DNA of 64,000 bases. Origin: Salinimicrobium tongyeongense (GTDB lineage: Bacteria; Bacteroidota; Bacteroidia; Flavobacteriales; Flavobacteriaceae). The translations under genes were made by a program, and so were the position numbers. Shown in pieces: positions 55,391-63,705 of this stretch. The stretch lies in assembly GCF_026109735.1 (NCBI RefSeq), contig NZ_CP069620.1:1364001-1428000 (forward strand). The letters are read 5' to 3'. A model generated the notes under the pieces. It saw only the letters and a program-made list of their open reading frames with translations, was not told the origin of the DNA and did no database searches. The first letter of the stretch is position 1, and every line of letters begins with the position of its first letter.

Positions 55391-56119
55391 ATGAAAAAAT
55401 TGCTATTCCTGCCCATGCTGATGTTTTTCAGCATGGCAACTGCCCAGGACCTGGAGGGTTCATGGCTTCTTGTAGAAGTAGATCATCAGCCTGTTAATGA
55501 CCGGGAAACGCTAAGGATCTACATGGACAATTATTTTGCACAGGGCACTAAAGAAGCCGGTACCAATAAATTCATTAGTGCCTTGGGCGGGGAATATACT
55601 TTAGACGACCTCTATACCGAAACCTACGATTTTAATACTGAAGACACTTCAGCTTTAGGAGAAACCCAAGAGTATGAACCGGTTGAAATTCAAAAGAACC
55701 TGCTCAACCTTACTGCCGAAGATGGCACTACCTATACCTGGAGAAGAATATCAGACGACACCAACGACCTCTCCGGAAACTGGGTGATCACAGGTAGACA
55801 ACGCGACGGAAAACTTAACCGCAGTACGCCAGGCGCCAGGCGAACCATAAAGATCCTTGGCGGCGACCGCTTTCAATGGGTGGCATTTAATTCTGAAACC
55901 GGGGATTTCTCGGGCACAGGAGGCGGCACCTACACAGCTGAAGATGGTAAGTACACAGAGCATATTGAATTTTTCTCGAGAGATGACAGTCGCGTTGGTG
56001 CTAGCCTCGATTTTGATTACAAAGTGAAAGACGGGGAATGGCATCACAGCGGTAAAAGCTCTAAAGGCGACCCTATCTATGAGATCTGGTCTCCTTATGC
56101 CGAAGCTTATAAAGAGTAG
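55391..56119 (+). CDS. Secreted lipocalin-like protein with two repeats
   Basis: 242 residues. Signal peptide KKLLFLPMLMFFSMATAQ. Two similar halves each open with a strand ending in a W (LEGSWLLVEVDHQP; LSGNWVITGRQRDG) and contain Gly/Thr-rich strands (GGEYTLDDLYTE; GGTYTAEDGKYTE), as in lipocalin-like DUF families. Function unknown. 45 bases after hflX. Confidence 0.65.
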   Translation: MKKLLFLPMLMFFSMATAQDLEGSWLLVEVDHQPVNDRETLRIYMDNYFAQGTKEAGTNKFISALGGEYTLDDLYTETYDFNTEDTSALGETQEYEPVEIQKNLLNLTAEDGTTYTWRRISDDTNDLSGNWVITGRQRDGKLNRSTPGARRTIKILGGDRFQWVAFNSETGDFSGTGGGTYTAEDGKYTEHIEFFSRDDSRVGASLDFDYKVKDGEWHHSGKSSKGDPIYEIWSPYAEAYKE

Positions 56120-56135
56120 TTTTTTATAATTTATA

Positions 56136-56168
56136 AGACCTCACAGGTTTTGAAAACCTGTGAGGTCT
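56136..56168. repeat. Perfect 33-bp palindrome AGACCTCACAGG...CCTGTGAGGTCT
   Basis: Two exact 16-base arms (AGACCTCACAGGTTTT and its complement) flank a central G, 17 bases past the stop of the previous gene. It is GC-balanced and not followed by a T-tract. It appears to be a dispersed flavobacterial repeat rather than a terminator, which is inference from general recollection. Confidence 0.8.
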
Positions 56169-56178
56169 GCTCCATATT

Positions 56179-56207
56179 ACCTCTTAAAAATGCCATTTTT
56201 GAGAGGT
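56179..56207. repeat. 29-bp palindrome, copy 1 at the accessory region
   Basis: ACCTCT(T)AAAAATG-C-CATTTTT(G)AGAGGT, one mismatched pair, extended by TTA/TAA outside. An A/T-rich AATAATTTTTCTG follows. Same element as at 57104 and 59491. Confidence 0.8.
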
Positions 56208-56233
56208 AATAATTTTTCTGTTATCTTTTCCCA

Positions 56234-57082
56234 ATGAAATACCTACTCCTTCTTATTCTCTTAATCCCTTTTAGCGGAATAGCTCAGGATATTTCTGGAA
56301 GCTGGTTCTGGCAAGCTGAAAATGACGGGCCCCGGATGGAAATCATTTTAAAAGCAGAAGGAGCTGGATTCACCGGTCATCATTGTGCAGTATTTGAAAA
56401 TAGCGACAAGATTGATTGCGTTGACCAAAACGATACTGTATCTATTAAAATTAAAAGGACTGCTGAAAATAAGTTTGAAGGAACAATTAGAAGTGGCTAT
56501 AGTGGCAAAAAAGAGAAAGTAAAGCTACTTTTCGATCCTAACAAGAAAATTCTGCTTTTTGAAATACGGGAGGCTCCCGGTAGTATTTATTACCTGCCAA
56601 AAAGGGCATTTTTTAAGTCCACTTTGGGCCGGGAATCAAAATCCGAAAGAATTATTTCACAATCTGAAACCACTGATTTATATAATCCGGACCACCAAAA
56701 TGAGCCTTCTCTTCAGAATTTAAAATCCTCTGAAAAAATAAAGGATTCTTTATTTTTTCATTTAAATGAAAGTTACTTTCAAAAAGGAAAATACGATGAG
56801 AACTTGCTTTATAGTAAAGATGCTTTAAAAGATGAAGGATCTTCAGAAACTTTTCTGTTTAAAATAATGGAAAGAAGAAGTGACATTGCAGCCCCGGAAA
56901 AAATTGGAAGTTTTCACCAGTATATTACAGGTTCCGAATTTTTCCAGGAGGAAAAAAAAGTAAATAAGCTACAAGATTACAGACTTGCTTCTCATCTTCA
57001 AAAATTCATAATATATCTGGTGGACTATAATTATGAACCTCCAATGTATATTCGAGTTTATCCATTGACCGAGATAGAATAA
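56234..57082 (+). CDS. Secreted protein of unknown function
   Basis: 282 residues. Signal peptide KYLLLLILLIPFSGIAQ, then a lipocalin-like start (DISGSWFWQAENDGPRME) similar to the two-repeat protein upstream. The C-terminal half is Lys/Ser-rich without recognised domains. Codons are more A/T-rich than in hflX and earlier genes. It is enclosed by palindromes at 56179-56207 and 57104-57132, as if it were a cassette. Confidence 0.6.
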   Translation: MKYLLLLILLIPFSGIAQDISGSWFWQAENDGPRMEIILKAEGAGFTGHHCAVFENSDKIDCVDQNDTVSIKIKRTAENKFEGTIRSGYSGKKEKVKLLFDPNKKILLFEIREAPGSIYYLPKRAFFKSTLGRESKSERIISQSETTDLYNPDHQNEPSLQNLKSSEKIKDSLFFHLNESYFQKGKYDENLLYSKDALKDEGSSETFLFKIMERRSDIAAPEKIGSFHQYITGSEFFQEEKKVNKLQDYRLASHLQKFIIYLVDYNYEPPMYIRVYPLTEIE

Positions 57083-57103
57083 TACTGACCCAAAGCAGAG
57101 AAT

Positions 57104-57132
57104 ACTTCTCAAAAATGACATTTTTGAGAGGT
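57104..57132. repeat. 29-bp palindrome, copy 2 at the accessory region
   Basis: ACTTCTCAAAAATG-A-CATTTTTGAGAGGT, one mismatched pair, followed by GATTTATTTTTCC. It directly borders the decayed mfd fragment, in the same relation as the palindrome at 59491 to the intact mfd. Confidence 0.8.
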
Positions 57133-57145
57133 GATTTATTTTTCC

Positions 57146-57275
57146 TCCACTTCAACCTCAGCCTACACATCCAGAGGCTTTAAAACTTTAAGCGCTCATC
57201 AACGGAAGTAACTTTCTTAGATATACGCGAAAATCCTAACCCGCTACGGGATTTATAAGAAAGAAGCAGTAAGAT
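57146..57275 (-). pseudogene. Decayed duplicate of the mfd 3' end
   Basis: The plus-strand sequence from CTTCAACCTC at about 57150 parallels 59565-59685 at the 3' end of mfd for about 120 bases with many substitutions. Read on the minus strand it gives KSRSGLGF, KKVTSVDERLK, then after a frameshift KVLKPLDV, a stop, and AEVEVEE, against KTRSGLRL, EKVTTVDRALK, VLQPLDVKAEVEAP in the intact Mfd. It is a remnant of a diverged second copy. The remaining 57276-57399 bases show no gene or hairpin. Confidence 0.75.
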
Positions 57276-57399
57276 TTAATCTTTTTCTTGCCTAATTCAA
57301 AAAAAAATAAATTACCTCATCTATTGCATTTTTGTCGCAGCACGACACTGCTTCCCTACCTTAATTGCAGGTTGTTATTAATCTTCTAAAATAAAAATC

Positions 57400-58842
57400 A
57401 TGAAGAAAATTTACCTGTTACTATTTTTAGTGATTTCATTCAGCTGTCAAAAAGAGGAGATGGTCTCTCCCGTAACACAAGAGCAGGATATTGTTGCTGC
57501 CATAAAGGCTGAATTTTCATTATCTGAATTCCCAGATGAATATATAAAGAATAACCTAAGAATTAATTGGAATGAATATTGGGTAAATGACAATGATGAA
57601 TCTTTTTCATTTACTACCAGTCTCAATTCACAATTGAATGGTGATAATAAATCCTTATTTTATAAGTATCACTTAGTAGTATTTCAAATGGAAGGGAATT
57701 GGAAATTTAAATTAGCAAAATTTATTGCGGCAGATAAAAAAGAATTGAACAAAGCCACCCTTGAAAACATTGAAAATTTTACCGGCACCCATAGCCTATA
57801 TGATTTAACAGGAAAAATTCTAGAAATCTAAGCTTTTGAAGATGGGGAAGTTGTATCTGAATTTTCTCAAGATTTCCTTTCAAAAATTCACCTCAAATAT
57901 GCTCCTCCTATAGGACCTAGTGAGTGTGCAGGTTGTGGTTGGGTACTGATGCGCACCTATAGGATTAAAGATTGGTATCATACTGGTACAGACTCTAATG
58001 GGAACTTTTATTTTAATTATACGCACTCCAGTTACGAAGGCAGTACGTCGGAATGGGTATATGTCTATAATTCAGGAGGATATAACGAAGGTTATGGTGA
58101 TTACGCGGGAGGAGATTCATACCATGAACATTATAACAACCCACCTCATGGACCTGCCATAAATAAAAATCCTCACGACTATGAACGGTTAGAGGAAGAG
58201 GATAAAATTGTGAATAACCTCCAGGGGCAAGATAGATGTGTATATAATAAATTAAAAGAATTAAATCTATTCAAAGAAACAATAGGTGTATTCGATAATA
58301 ACGACGACTACATTTTAAATATTACTTATAGAGATTGCAAGCGTTCGGGGGCAGATGCATGTGCCGATGGTGGAGAAATAGGAAACGGAATTGTGACTAT
58401 TAAAATTGAATCTGCAGGCCTAGGCACCTTGGATTTTGCTGCAACTTTACTACATGAAGGAATTCATGCTGAAATCTATAAATATGTTGAAGAACATAGA
58501 AACGGTATAGATCCATCTAATCGTACAAATTTGCTATATTATTATTTCCAATATAAAGCCAAAAATAGACTAGATTTAGTTACAACGGAAGCACAGCACC
58601 AATATATGGCGGACAACTTCGTAAAACCAATTGCAAGTGCCATTCAACAATTAGATGGCTTTAGGTATGACTTAGAACATTACATGGGCTTCGGTTGGGA
58701 TGGTTTAAGAGAGTATGGTTATGATGGCTACTATGATAATGGGAAATGGATCAGCCTCAATAAGGATGAATCGTCAGATTATTATATAAAACAAAGAAAT
58801 GTGCTTTTAACTACTAATTTCCCTGGAACTTGTGAAGAATAA
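57400..58842 (+). pseudogene. Lipoprotein with HEGIH metallopeptidase-like motif, interrupted by an in-frame stop
   Basis: One reading frame runs from ATG 57400 to TAA 58840-58842 and is broken only by TAA at 57829-57831. The N-terminal part (143 residues) has a lipobox ISFSC (Cys16); translation resumes in frame as AFEDGEVVSEFSQDFL right after the stop. TAA could come from TAT or TAC by one change. The C-terminal part (about 337 residues) has HEGIHAEIY (H352, E353, H356 counted through the stop), a possible zinc-binding HExxH, and a Tyr/Gly-rich segment before it. An ATG at 57949 could give a 297-residue product without the lipoprotein signal. Function unknown; A/T-rich codon use suggests transfer. 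Confidence 0.7.
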
Positions 58843-59464
58843 ATTCTTTATGTGGTACTTTATAATCTTTGGCTGCGTCACTTTCTTGGCGGCTTGTCAA
58901 GATTATTCAACTAAGAATGAAAATTTGGCGGAGCAGGAAATTATATCCGTGTTATATGATTCCTTGGCAAAAAAAATCCCCCCCCCACCGCCAAATCTTC
59001 ACGGCTTGAACATAAAAGATTCTTTAAGAATTTTAAGTCAATACAATTCCATTAGAGATTCCTTGAAGTTTGAAAAACAGATAGTGGGTATAATCCCAAC
59101 CATGCAACCCTTAGAATCTAAGTTGGACATTATGGATTTTAATTCTAGTAAGAGAGAATTAATTCACCGCCTCAATTCTTTGAAAGAGCAAAAACCTCTG
59201 AATATTGCAGAATTAAGAACATTAAGAAGCGATTCTGTCGTAGAATTTGGAGAACAGCATCTAAGAGAATTCTCAGCAGATTATTATCAGATAAATAAAT
59301 TACTATCCTTTTCCAGAATCTCTTTTAATGAAGCAGGAAATGAAGCGGCTGTCATCGCCAGTGTAGGAACAAGTAGATTAGCCTCCTTTACAGCAATATA
59401 TTTTTTTCGGAGGATTAGTGATAAATGGACTATTGTGGACTCTAAAGGCTTATCAATGTCCTAA
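58832..59464 (+). CDS. Lipoprotein of unknown function, partner of the HEGIH gene
   Basis: 210 residues from GTG at 58832, overlapping the previous frame by 11 bases; ATG 58850 would also keep the signal peptide. Lipobox FLAAC (about Cys22). A KKIPPPPPNLH stretch is notable, written by a run of C at 58980-58990. The rest is helical and polar, ending in a small beta domain (FRRISDKWTIVDSKG). The overlap suggests co-expression with the gene before it. Codon use is A/T-rich. Confidence 0.6.
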   Translation: MKNKFFMWYFIIFGCVTFLAACQDYSTKNENLAEQEIISVLYDSLAKKIPPPPPNLHGLNIKDSLRILSQYNSIRDSLKFEKQIVGIIPTMQPLESKLDIMDFNSSKRELIHRLNSLKEQKPLNIAELRTLRSDSVVEFGEQHLREFSADYYQINKLLSFSRISFNEAGNEAAVIASVGTSRLASFTAIYFFRRISDKWTIVDSKGLSMS

Positions 59465-59490
59465 TTCCAGTGTACTATAATTGGAACACC

Positions 59491-59519
59491 ACCTCTCAAA
59501 AATGCTATTTTTGAGAGGT
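59491..59519. repeat. 29-bp palindrome, copy 3, beside mfd
   Basis: ACCTCTCAAAAATG-C-TATTTTTGAGAGGT, with one mismatched pair in the core, then ATTATTTTTCC. It lies 37 bases past the mfd stop on the minus strand and 27 past the lipoprotein stop on the plus strand, so it may act as a shared terminator; a smaller CCCCC/GGGGG hairpin (59543-59555) sits right at the mfd stop. Confidence 0.8.
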
Positions 59520-59555
59520 ATTATTTTTCCTGCATTAAATTTCCCCCTTCGGGGG

Positions 59556-62500
59556 CTAGGGGGCTTCAACCTCCGCCTTCACATCCAGCGGCTGTAGCAC
59601 TTTCAATGCTCTATCGACAGTTGTCACCTTCTCAAATGTCAGCAACAACCTCAATCCACTGCGGGTTTTCTTTTCTTTCATGGTGCAGCTGTGCGAATGC
59701 GTTTGCACATATTGCAGCACTCTTGTAAAAGCTTTACTTTGATAGAAACGAGACTGCTGGTCGGCAATGAAATAGCCTATCAGCTTGCCCTGCTTCATTA
59801 TTATTTTCTCGACTCCTATTTTTGAAGCGATCCATTTGATGCGGACGCTGTTCAGCAGATCTTCGGCCTGAGTTGGCAGTTCCCCAAACCGGTCTACCAG
59901 TTCGGCTTCAAATTTCTGAAGCTCTTCTTCCGTTTTCAGGTTGTTGAGCTGGGTGTAAAGATTCAGCCTTTCAGAAATGTTGTTGATATAATCATCGGGG
60001 AACAGCAATTCAAAATCGGTATCTATCTGCGTGTCCTTCACGTATTCCTTATCCTCTTTCTCCTGCTCCTGATATATGTCCCTGAATTCATTTTCCTTCA
60101 GCTCTTCAATGGCTTCGTTGAGGATCTTCTGGTAAGTATCAAAACCAATTTCGTTGATGAATCCGCTTTGTTCCCCTCCCAAAAGGTCACCTGCGCCACG
60201 AATTTCCAGATCTTTCATCGCAATATTGAAGCCGCTGCCCAGTTCACTGAATTGCTCCAAAGCGGTAATTCGTTTCCTGGCATCATCGGTCATGGCAGAA
60301 TATGGTGGCGTGATGAAATAGCAGAATGCTTTTTTATTGCTTCGGCCTACCCTTCCGCGCATCTGGTGAAGATCAGACAATCCGAAGTTATTGGCGTTGT
60401 TAATAAAGATGGTGTTGGCATTCGGCACATCGAGTCCGCTTTCCACAATGGTGGTGGAAACGAGCACGTCAAATTCGCCATTCATGAACTTCAGCATAAG
60501 CTGCTCCAGCTTCTTCCCTTCCATTTGTCCATGTCCTATCCCTATCTTCGCATCAGGTACCAGTCTTTGGATCATCCCGGCGACTTCCTTGATGTTCTCT
60601 AAACGATTGTGAATAAAGAACACCTGTCCGCCCCGCTGAATTTCATAAGAAACCGCATCGCGAATATTCTCTTCAGAAAATCTTATCACATGCGACTCAA
60701 TAGGATACCGGTTTGGCGGCGGAGTGGTAATGGTAGAAAGATCCCTCGCCGCCATCAAACTAAACTGCAATGTCCGTGGAATCGGCGTCGCAGTTAAGGT
60801 GAGCGTATCCACGTTTTCCTTGATGGTCTTCAGCTTATCTTTTACGGCCACCCCAAACTTCTGCTCTTCATCTACGATAAGCAGCCCGAGATCTTTAAAC
60901 TTCACATTTTTATTCACCAGCTGATGGGTCCCAATCACAATATCAACTTTCCCGTTCTCCAGTTCTTCCAGGGTTGTCTTTCGCTCCTTCGCCGTTCTAA
61001 AGCGGTTCAGGTAATCTACGGTGACAGGAAAATCCTTCAGGCGTTCTGTAAATGTCTTGTAGTGTTGAAAAGCCAGAATGGTAGTAGGCACCAGTACTGC
61101 CACCTGTTTGCCGTTATCAACTGCCTTGAATGCGGCTCTAATCGCAACTTCGGTCTTTCCGAAGCCAACATCCCCGCACACCAGGCGGTCCATAGGCCGT
61201 TCGTTTTCCATATCGGCTTTAACATCGGCCGTGGCGGTACTCTGGTCGGGTGTATCTTCGTAGAGGAAGGAGGCTTCGAGTTCGTGCTGCAGGTAAGAAT
61301 CTGGCCCGTAGGCAAAGCCTTTTTGCAGCCTGCGCTTGGCATACAGCTCGATTAGGTTAAAAGCAATATTCTTGACCCGTGCTTTAGTCTTTTGCTTCAG
61401 GTTTTTCCAGGCGTTGCTGCCCAGTTTATAGATCTTGGGCGGCTTCCCGTCCTTCCCGTTGTATTTTGATATCTTGTGCAGCGAGTGGATGCTTAGGTAC
61501 AGCACGTCGCGTTCGCCGTAGATCAGCTTGATGGCCTCCTGCTTCTTCCCTTCCACGTCTATCTTTTGGAGTCCGCCGAATTTCCCGATTCCGTGGTCAA
61601 TGTGCGTCACATAATCGCCGACTTCAAGATTGGTGAGCTCCTTCAGCGTGATCGCCTGTTTCTTGGCGTACCCATTTTTCAGGTGGAATTTGTGGTAGCG
61701 CTCAAAGATCTGGTGATCTGTGTAGCACACCATTTTTTGATCTTCAGCAACAAACCCCTGGTACATAGAAAGCACCACAGTCTTATATTTCACCTCCTGG
61801 TCAACATCATCAAAAATGTCATGAAACCGCTTGGCCTGCTGCTCGCTTACGCAAAAAATATAATTGGTAAAACCGTCTTCGCTGTTCTCCCTGAAATTCT
61901 GAATAAGCAGTTCAAAATTCTTGTTGAAGGATGGCTGGGGTTTGGTGTTGAACTCTATTGTTTCAGCAATATCTTCTGGTTGATGGGAGTTGGTCACCAC
62001 CAGCGAATACTCCTGCATCTGCTCCTTCAAAAGTGCCGAATTACAGAACAATTCTTCGGGCTCATTGTGCTTTATTTCTTCGGAAAGATTTTTAAAAGCT
62101 TCTTCGGCTTTGCTGAAAAGCTTATCTATCTGGGAAAACAACAATTCCGGTTCCTGGCTGAAGATTAGCGTTTGATCTGAAATATACCTCAAAAAACTCT
62201 CCCGCACCTCCTGAAGCCTTTTGTGCTCCACATTCGGGATCACCGTGATCTTCTTCACCTGATCTGTAGACAACTGCGTCTCCACATCAAAGGTCCTGAT
62301 GCTTTCTACCTCATCGCCAAAAAATTCTATCCTGTAAGGCTCGTCATTACTGAAAGAAAACACGTCGAGGATTCCTCCACGCACCGAAAACTCACCCGGC
62401 TCTGTAACAAAATCCACTCTTTTGAACTTGTATTCGAACATCACTTCGTTCACAAAGTCGATAGAGAGTTCGTCACCAACCTTGATCTTGAGTGTGTTCT

Positions 62501-62918
62501 TTTCCAGCTCTTTCCTGGTCACTACCTTCTCAAAAAGGGCATCTGGATAGGTAATTATCAGCGCAGGTTTTTTTCGGGAGTTGATCCTGTTAAGTACCTC
62601 TGCCCGAAGCAGCACGTTGGCATTATCGGTTTCTTCCAGCTGGTAAGGACGGCGGTAACTTCCAGGATAAAAAAGCACATTTTTGTCACCCAGCAACTGC
62701 TCGAGGTCATTCAGGTAGTAAGCAGCTTCTTCCTTGTCATTGAAAATGAGCAAAAAAGGCTTTTCAGCTTCTTCAAAAGCATTGGCAATAACAAAGGAAA
62801 GTGCAGAGCCTACGAGGCCTTTTAACTGCACCTGAGTTCGCGGCAGGGCAAGCGCTTTCCCCAGTTCAAGCTGTAGAGCCGACTGTGCAAAGCTTTGGGC
62901 AATAGAAGATTTACTCAA
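59556..62918 (-). CDS. mfd: Transcription-repair coupling factor
   Basis: About 1120 residues. Landmarks in order: N-terminal UvrB-like region, the RNA-polymerase-interaction domain (VGDYVTHIDHGIGKFGGLQKI), helicase motifs GDVGFGKTEVAIRAAF, VDEEQKFGV, and LTATPIPRTLQFSL, then VSTTIVESGLDVPNANT, QMRGRVGRSNKKAFCY, and the C-terminal TRCF domain. It removes stalled RNA polymerase and recruits UvrA. The start is TTG at 62918: a -7 element at 62935-62942 puts the transcript start downstream of the longer TTG start at 62957. Confidence 0.95.
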   Translation of the reverse strand: MSKSSIAQSFAQSALQLELGKALALPRTQVQLKGLVGSALSFVIANAFEEAEKPFLLIFNDKEEAAYYLNDLEQLLGDKNVLFYPGSYRRPYQLEETDNANVLLRAEVLNRINSRKKPALIITYPDALFEKVVTRKELEKNTLKIKVGDELSIDFVNEVMFEYKFKRVDFVTEPGEFSVRGGILDVFSFSNDEPYRIEFFGDEVESIRTFDVETQLSTDQVKKITVIPNVEHKRLQEVRESFLRYISDQTLIFSQEPELLFSQIDKLFSKAEEAFKNLSEEIKHNEPEELFCNSALLKEQMQEYSLVVTNSHQPEDIAETIEFNTKPQPSFNKNFELLIQNFRENSEDGFTNYIFCVSEQQAKRFHDIFDDVDQEVKYKTVVLSMYQGFVAEDQKMVCYTDHQIFERYHKFHLKNGYAKKQAITLKELTNLEVGDYVTHIDHGIGKFGGLQKIDVEGKKQEAIKLIYGERDVLYLSIHSLHKISKYNGKDGKPPKIYKLGSNAWKNLKQKTKARVKNIAFNLIELYAKRRLQKGFAYGPDSYLQHELEASFLYEDTPDQSTATADVKADMENERPMDRLVCGDVGFGKTEVAIRAAFKAVDNGKQVAVLVPTTILAFQHYKTFTERLKDFPVTVDYLNRFRTAKERKTTLEELENGKVDIVIGTHQLVNKNVKFKDLGLLIVDEEQKFGVAVKDKLKTIKENVDTLTLTATPIPRTLQFSLMAARDLSTITTPPPNRYPIESHVIRFSEENIRDAVSYEIQRGGQVFFIHNRLENIKEVAGMIQRLVPDAKIGIGHGQMEGKKLEQLMLKFMNGEFDVLVSTTIVESGLDVPNANTIFINNANNFGLSDLHQMRGRVGRSNKKAFCYFITPPYSAMTDDARKRITALEQFSELGSGFNIAMKDLEIRGAGDLLGGEQSGFINEIGFDTYQKILNEAIEELKENEFRDIYQEQEKEDKEYVKDTQIDTDFELLFPDDYINNISERLNLYTQLNNLKTEEELQKFEAELVDRFGELPTQAEDLLNSVRIKWIASKIGVEKIIMKQGKLIGYFIADQQSRFYQSKAFTRVLQYVQTHSHSCTMKEKKTRSGLRLLLTFEKVTTVDRALKVLQPLDVKAEVEAP

Positions 62919-62934
62919 AAAATTTAATTTTTTG

Positions 62935-62965
62935 CAAAGATAAAGCTTAATGCGCAAAGGCTAAA
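62935..62965 (-). promoter_or_regulatory. Promoter of mfd
   Basis: On the minus strand TATCTTTG (62935-62942) and TTTA (62962-62965) are 19 bases apart, the standard -7/-33 spacing with one mismatch in the -33 box. Transcription should begin near 62928-62930, leaving about 10 bases before the TTG start. Confidence 0.6.
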
Positions 62966-62999
62966 GAGGGTGAAGTTTAAACAGAAGTTAAAAAAGGAA

Positions 63000-63030
63000 G
63001 GGATTGGTGAATTGGGGATTGGTGAATTGG
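63000..63030. repeat. Short tandem repeat GGATTGGTGAATTGG, two copies
   Basis: Two adjacent 15-bp copies at 63000-63015 and 63015-63030, between the mfd promoter and the first palindromic unit. No function is suggested. Confidence 0.7.
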
Positions 63031-63041
63031 AAGGTTTATTT

Positions 63042-63205
63042 GGGCTAAAGCCCTTGTTCTACAATTCCAATGATCCTCCGCCTGAAGGCGGAGGCAATTT
63101 AGAATTCAATCAATTAAAGAATTCATTTTATAATTGTGCTTCACATAAATTGCCACTGGCTTCAGCCAGTGGTTTAAAATCAAAATATAGTCAGGTCTTT
63201 AGCCC
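63042..63205. repeat. REP-like inverted pair left of the transposase
   Basis: Plus unit: box GGGCTAAAGCCC (63042-63053), hairpin CCTCCGCC-TGAA-GGCGGAGG (63075-63094), tail CAATTT. Minus unit: hairpin with CCACTGGC stem (63153-63172), tail complement AATTG just before it, box GGTCTTTAGCCC (63194-63205, one mismatch). Box-to-hairpin spacing is 33 bases in both. The layout equals that at 11850-11985. Confidence 0.9.
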
Positions 63206-63648
63206 AATTTATCCTCCCCAAAATTTGTGAAATTATAATTCTTTATGAATTCATCATATTCCTCCTGAAATGATTTTTTTGTGTGATGCTCTTCCTGATT
63301 TTTAATATAATCTCTCACAACATTTAGTTTGGATTCCGAAACAGAAACAGCGAAATAATCATTCTGCCATTCAAATTTTTGGGTGGTTAAGTTATTTTTG
63401 TTGATCCAATGGGAAGATTCTCCTTTTATCAAATTAACCACCTTTTGAATGCTTTGATCTACTCCTAATGAAACAAGACAATGACAATGATCTGCATATC
63501 CATTGACAAAGTCTACAAAAATTCCTTTGAATCTTGCATTTTCAGCAATATGCCGCCAAACCTTTTTCCGAATTTCAGGAGAATTAAGAAATGGAACCCT
63601 GTTTTTGGTGCTCCAGACAAAATGAATGTAAACCTTTATGTGAGGCAT
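63199..63648 (-). CDS. IS200/IS605-type Y1 HUH transposase (REP-associated/RAYT-like)
   Basis: 149 residues, cytoplasmic. N-terminal YIHFVWSTKNRVPF, HUH motif as H54-C-H56 in YADHCHCLVS, and catalytic Tyr114 in VRDYIKNQEEHH; F/W-rich EWQNDYFAVSVSESK sits before it. These enzymes cut and join single-stranded DNA at hairpin ends. The gene is intact, has no accompanying tnpB, and its last codons and stop (K-L-G-stop) are written by a repeat box. Domesticated RAYT and a simple IS200-like element both remain possible. Confidence 0.88.
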   Translation of the reverse strand: MPHIKVYIHFVWSTKNRVPFLNSPEIRKKVWRHIAENARFKGIFVDFVNGYADHCHCLVSLGVDQSIQKVVNLIKGESSHWINKNNLTTQKFEWQNDYFAVSVSESKLNVVRDYIKNQEEHHTKKSFQEEYDEFIKNYNFTNFGEDKLG

Positions 63649-63705
63649 AAAGTTGATCTAATTAGCTGAAGATGAATTTAATAAATTAATCTGAGACAAA
63701 AAATT

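Noticed and set aside
57829-57831. Stop-codon recoding (selenocysteine or similar) in the HEGIH gene
   Set aside because: The codon is TAA, not TGA, with no downstream recoding hairpin visible; nonsense mutation is more likely.
61078-61355. Several plus-strand ORFs over mfd
   Set aside because: All lie antisense to strongly conserved helicase motifs; codon shadow of a long gene.
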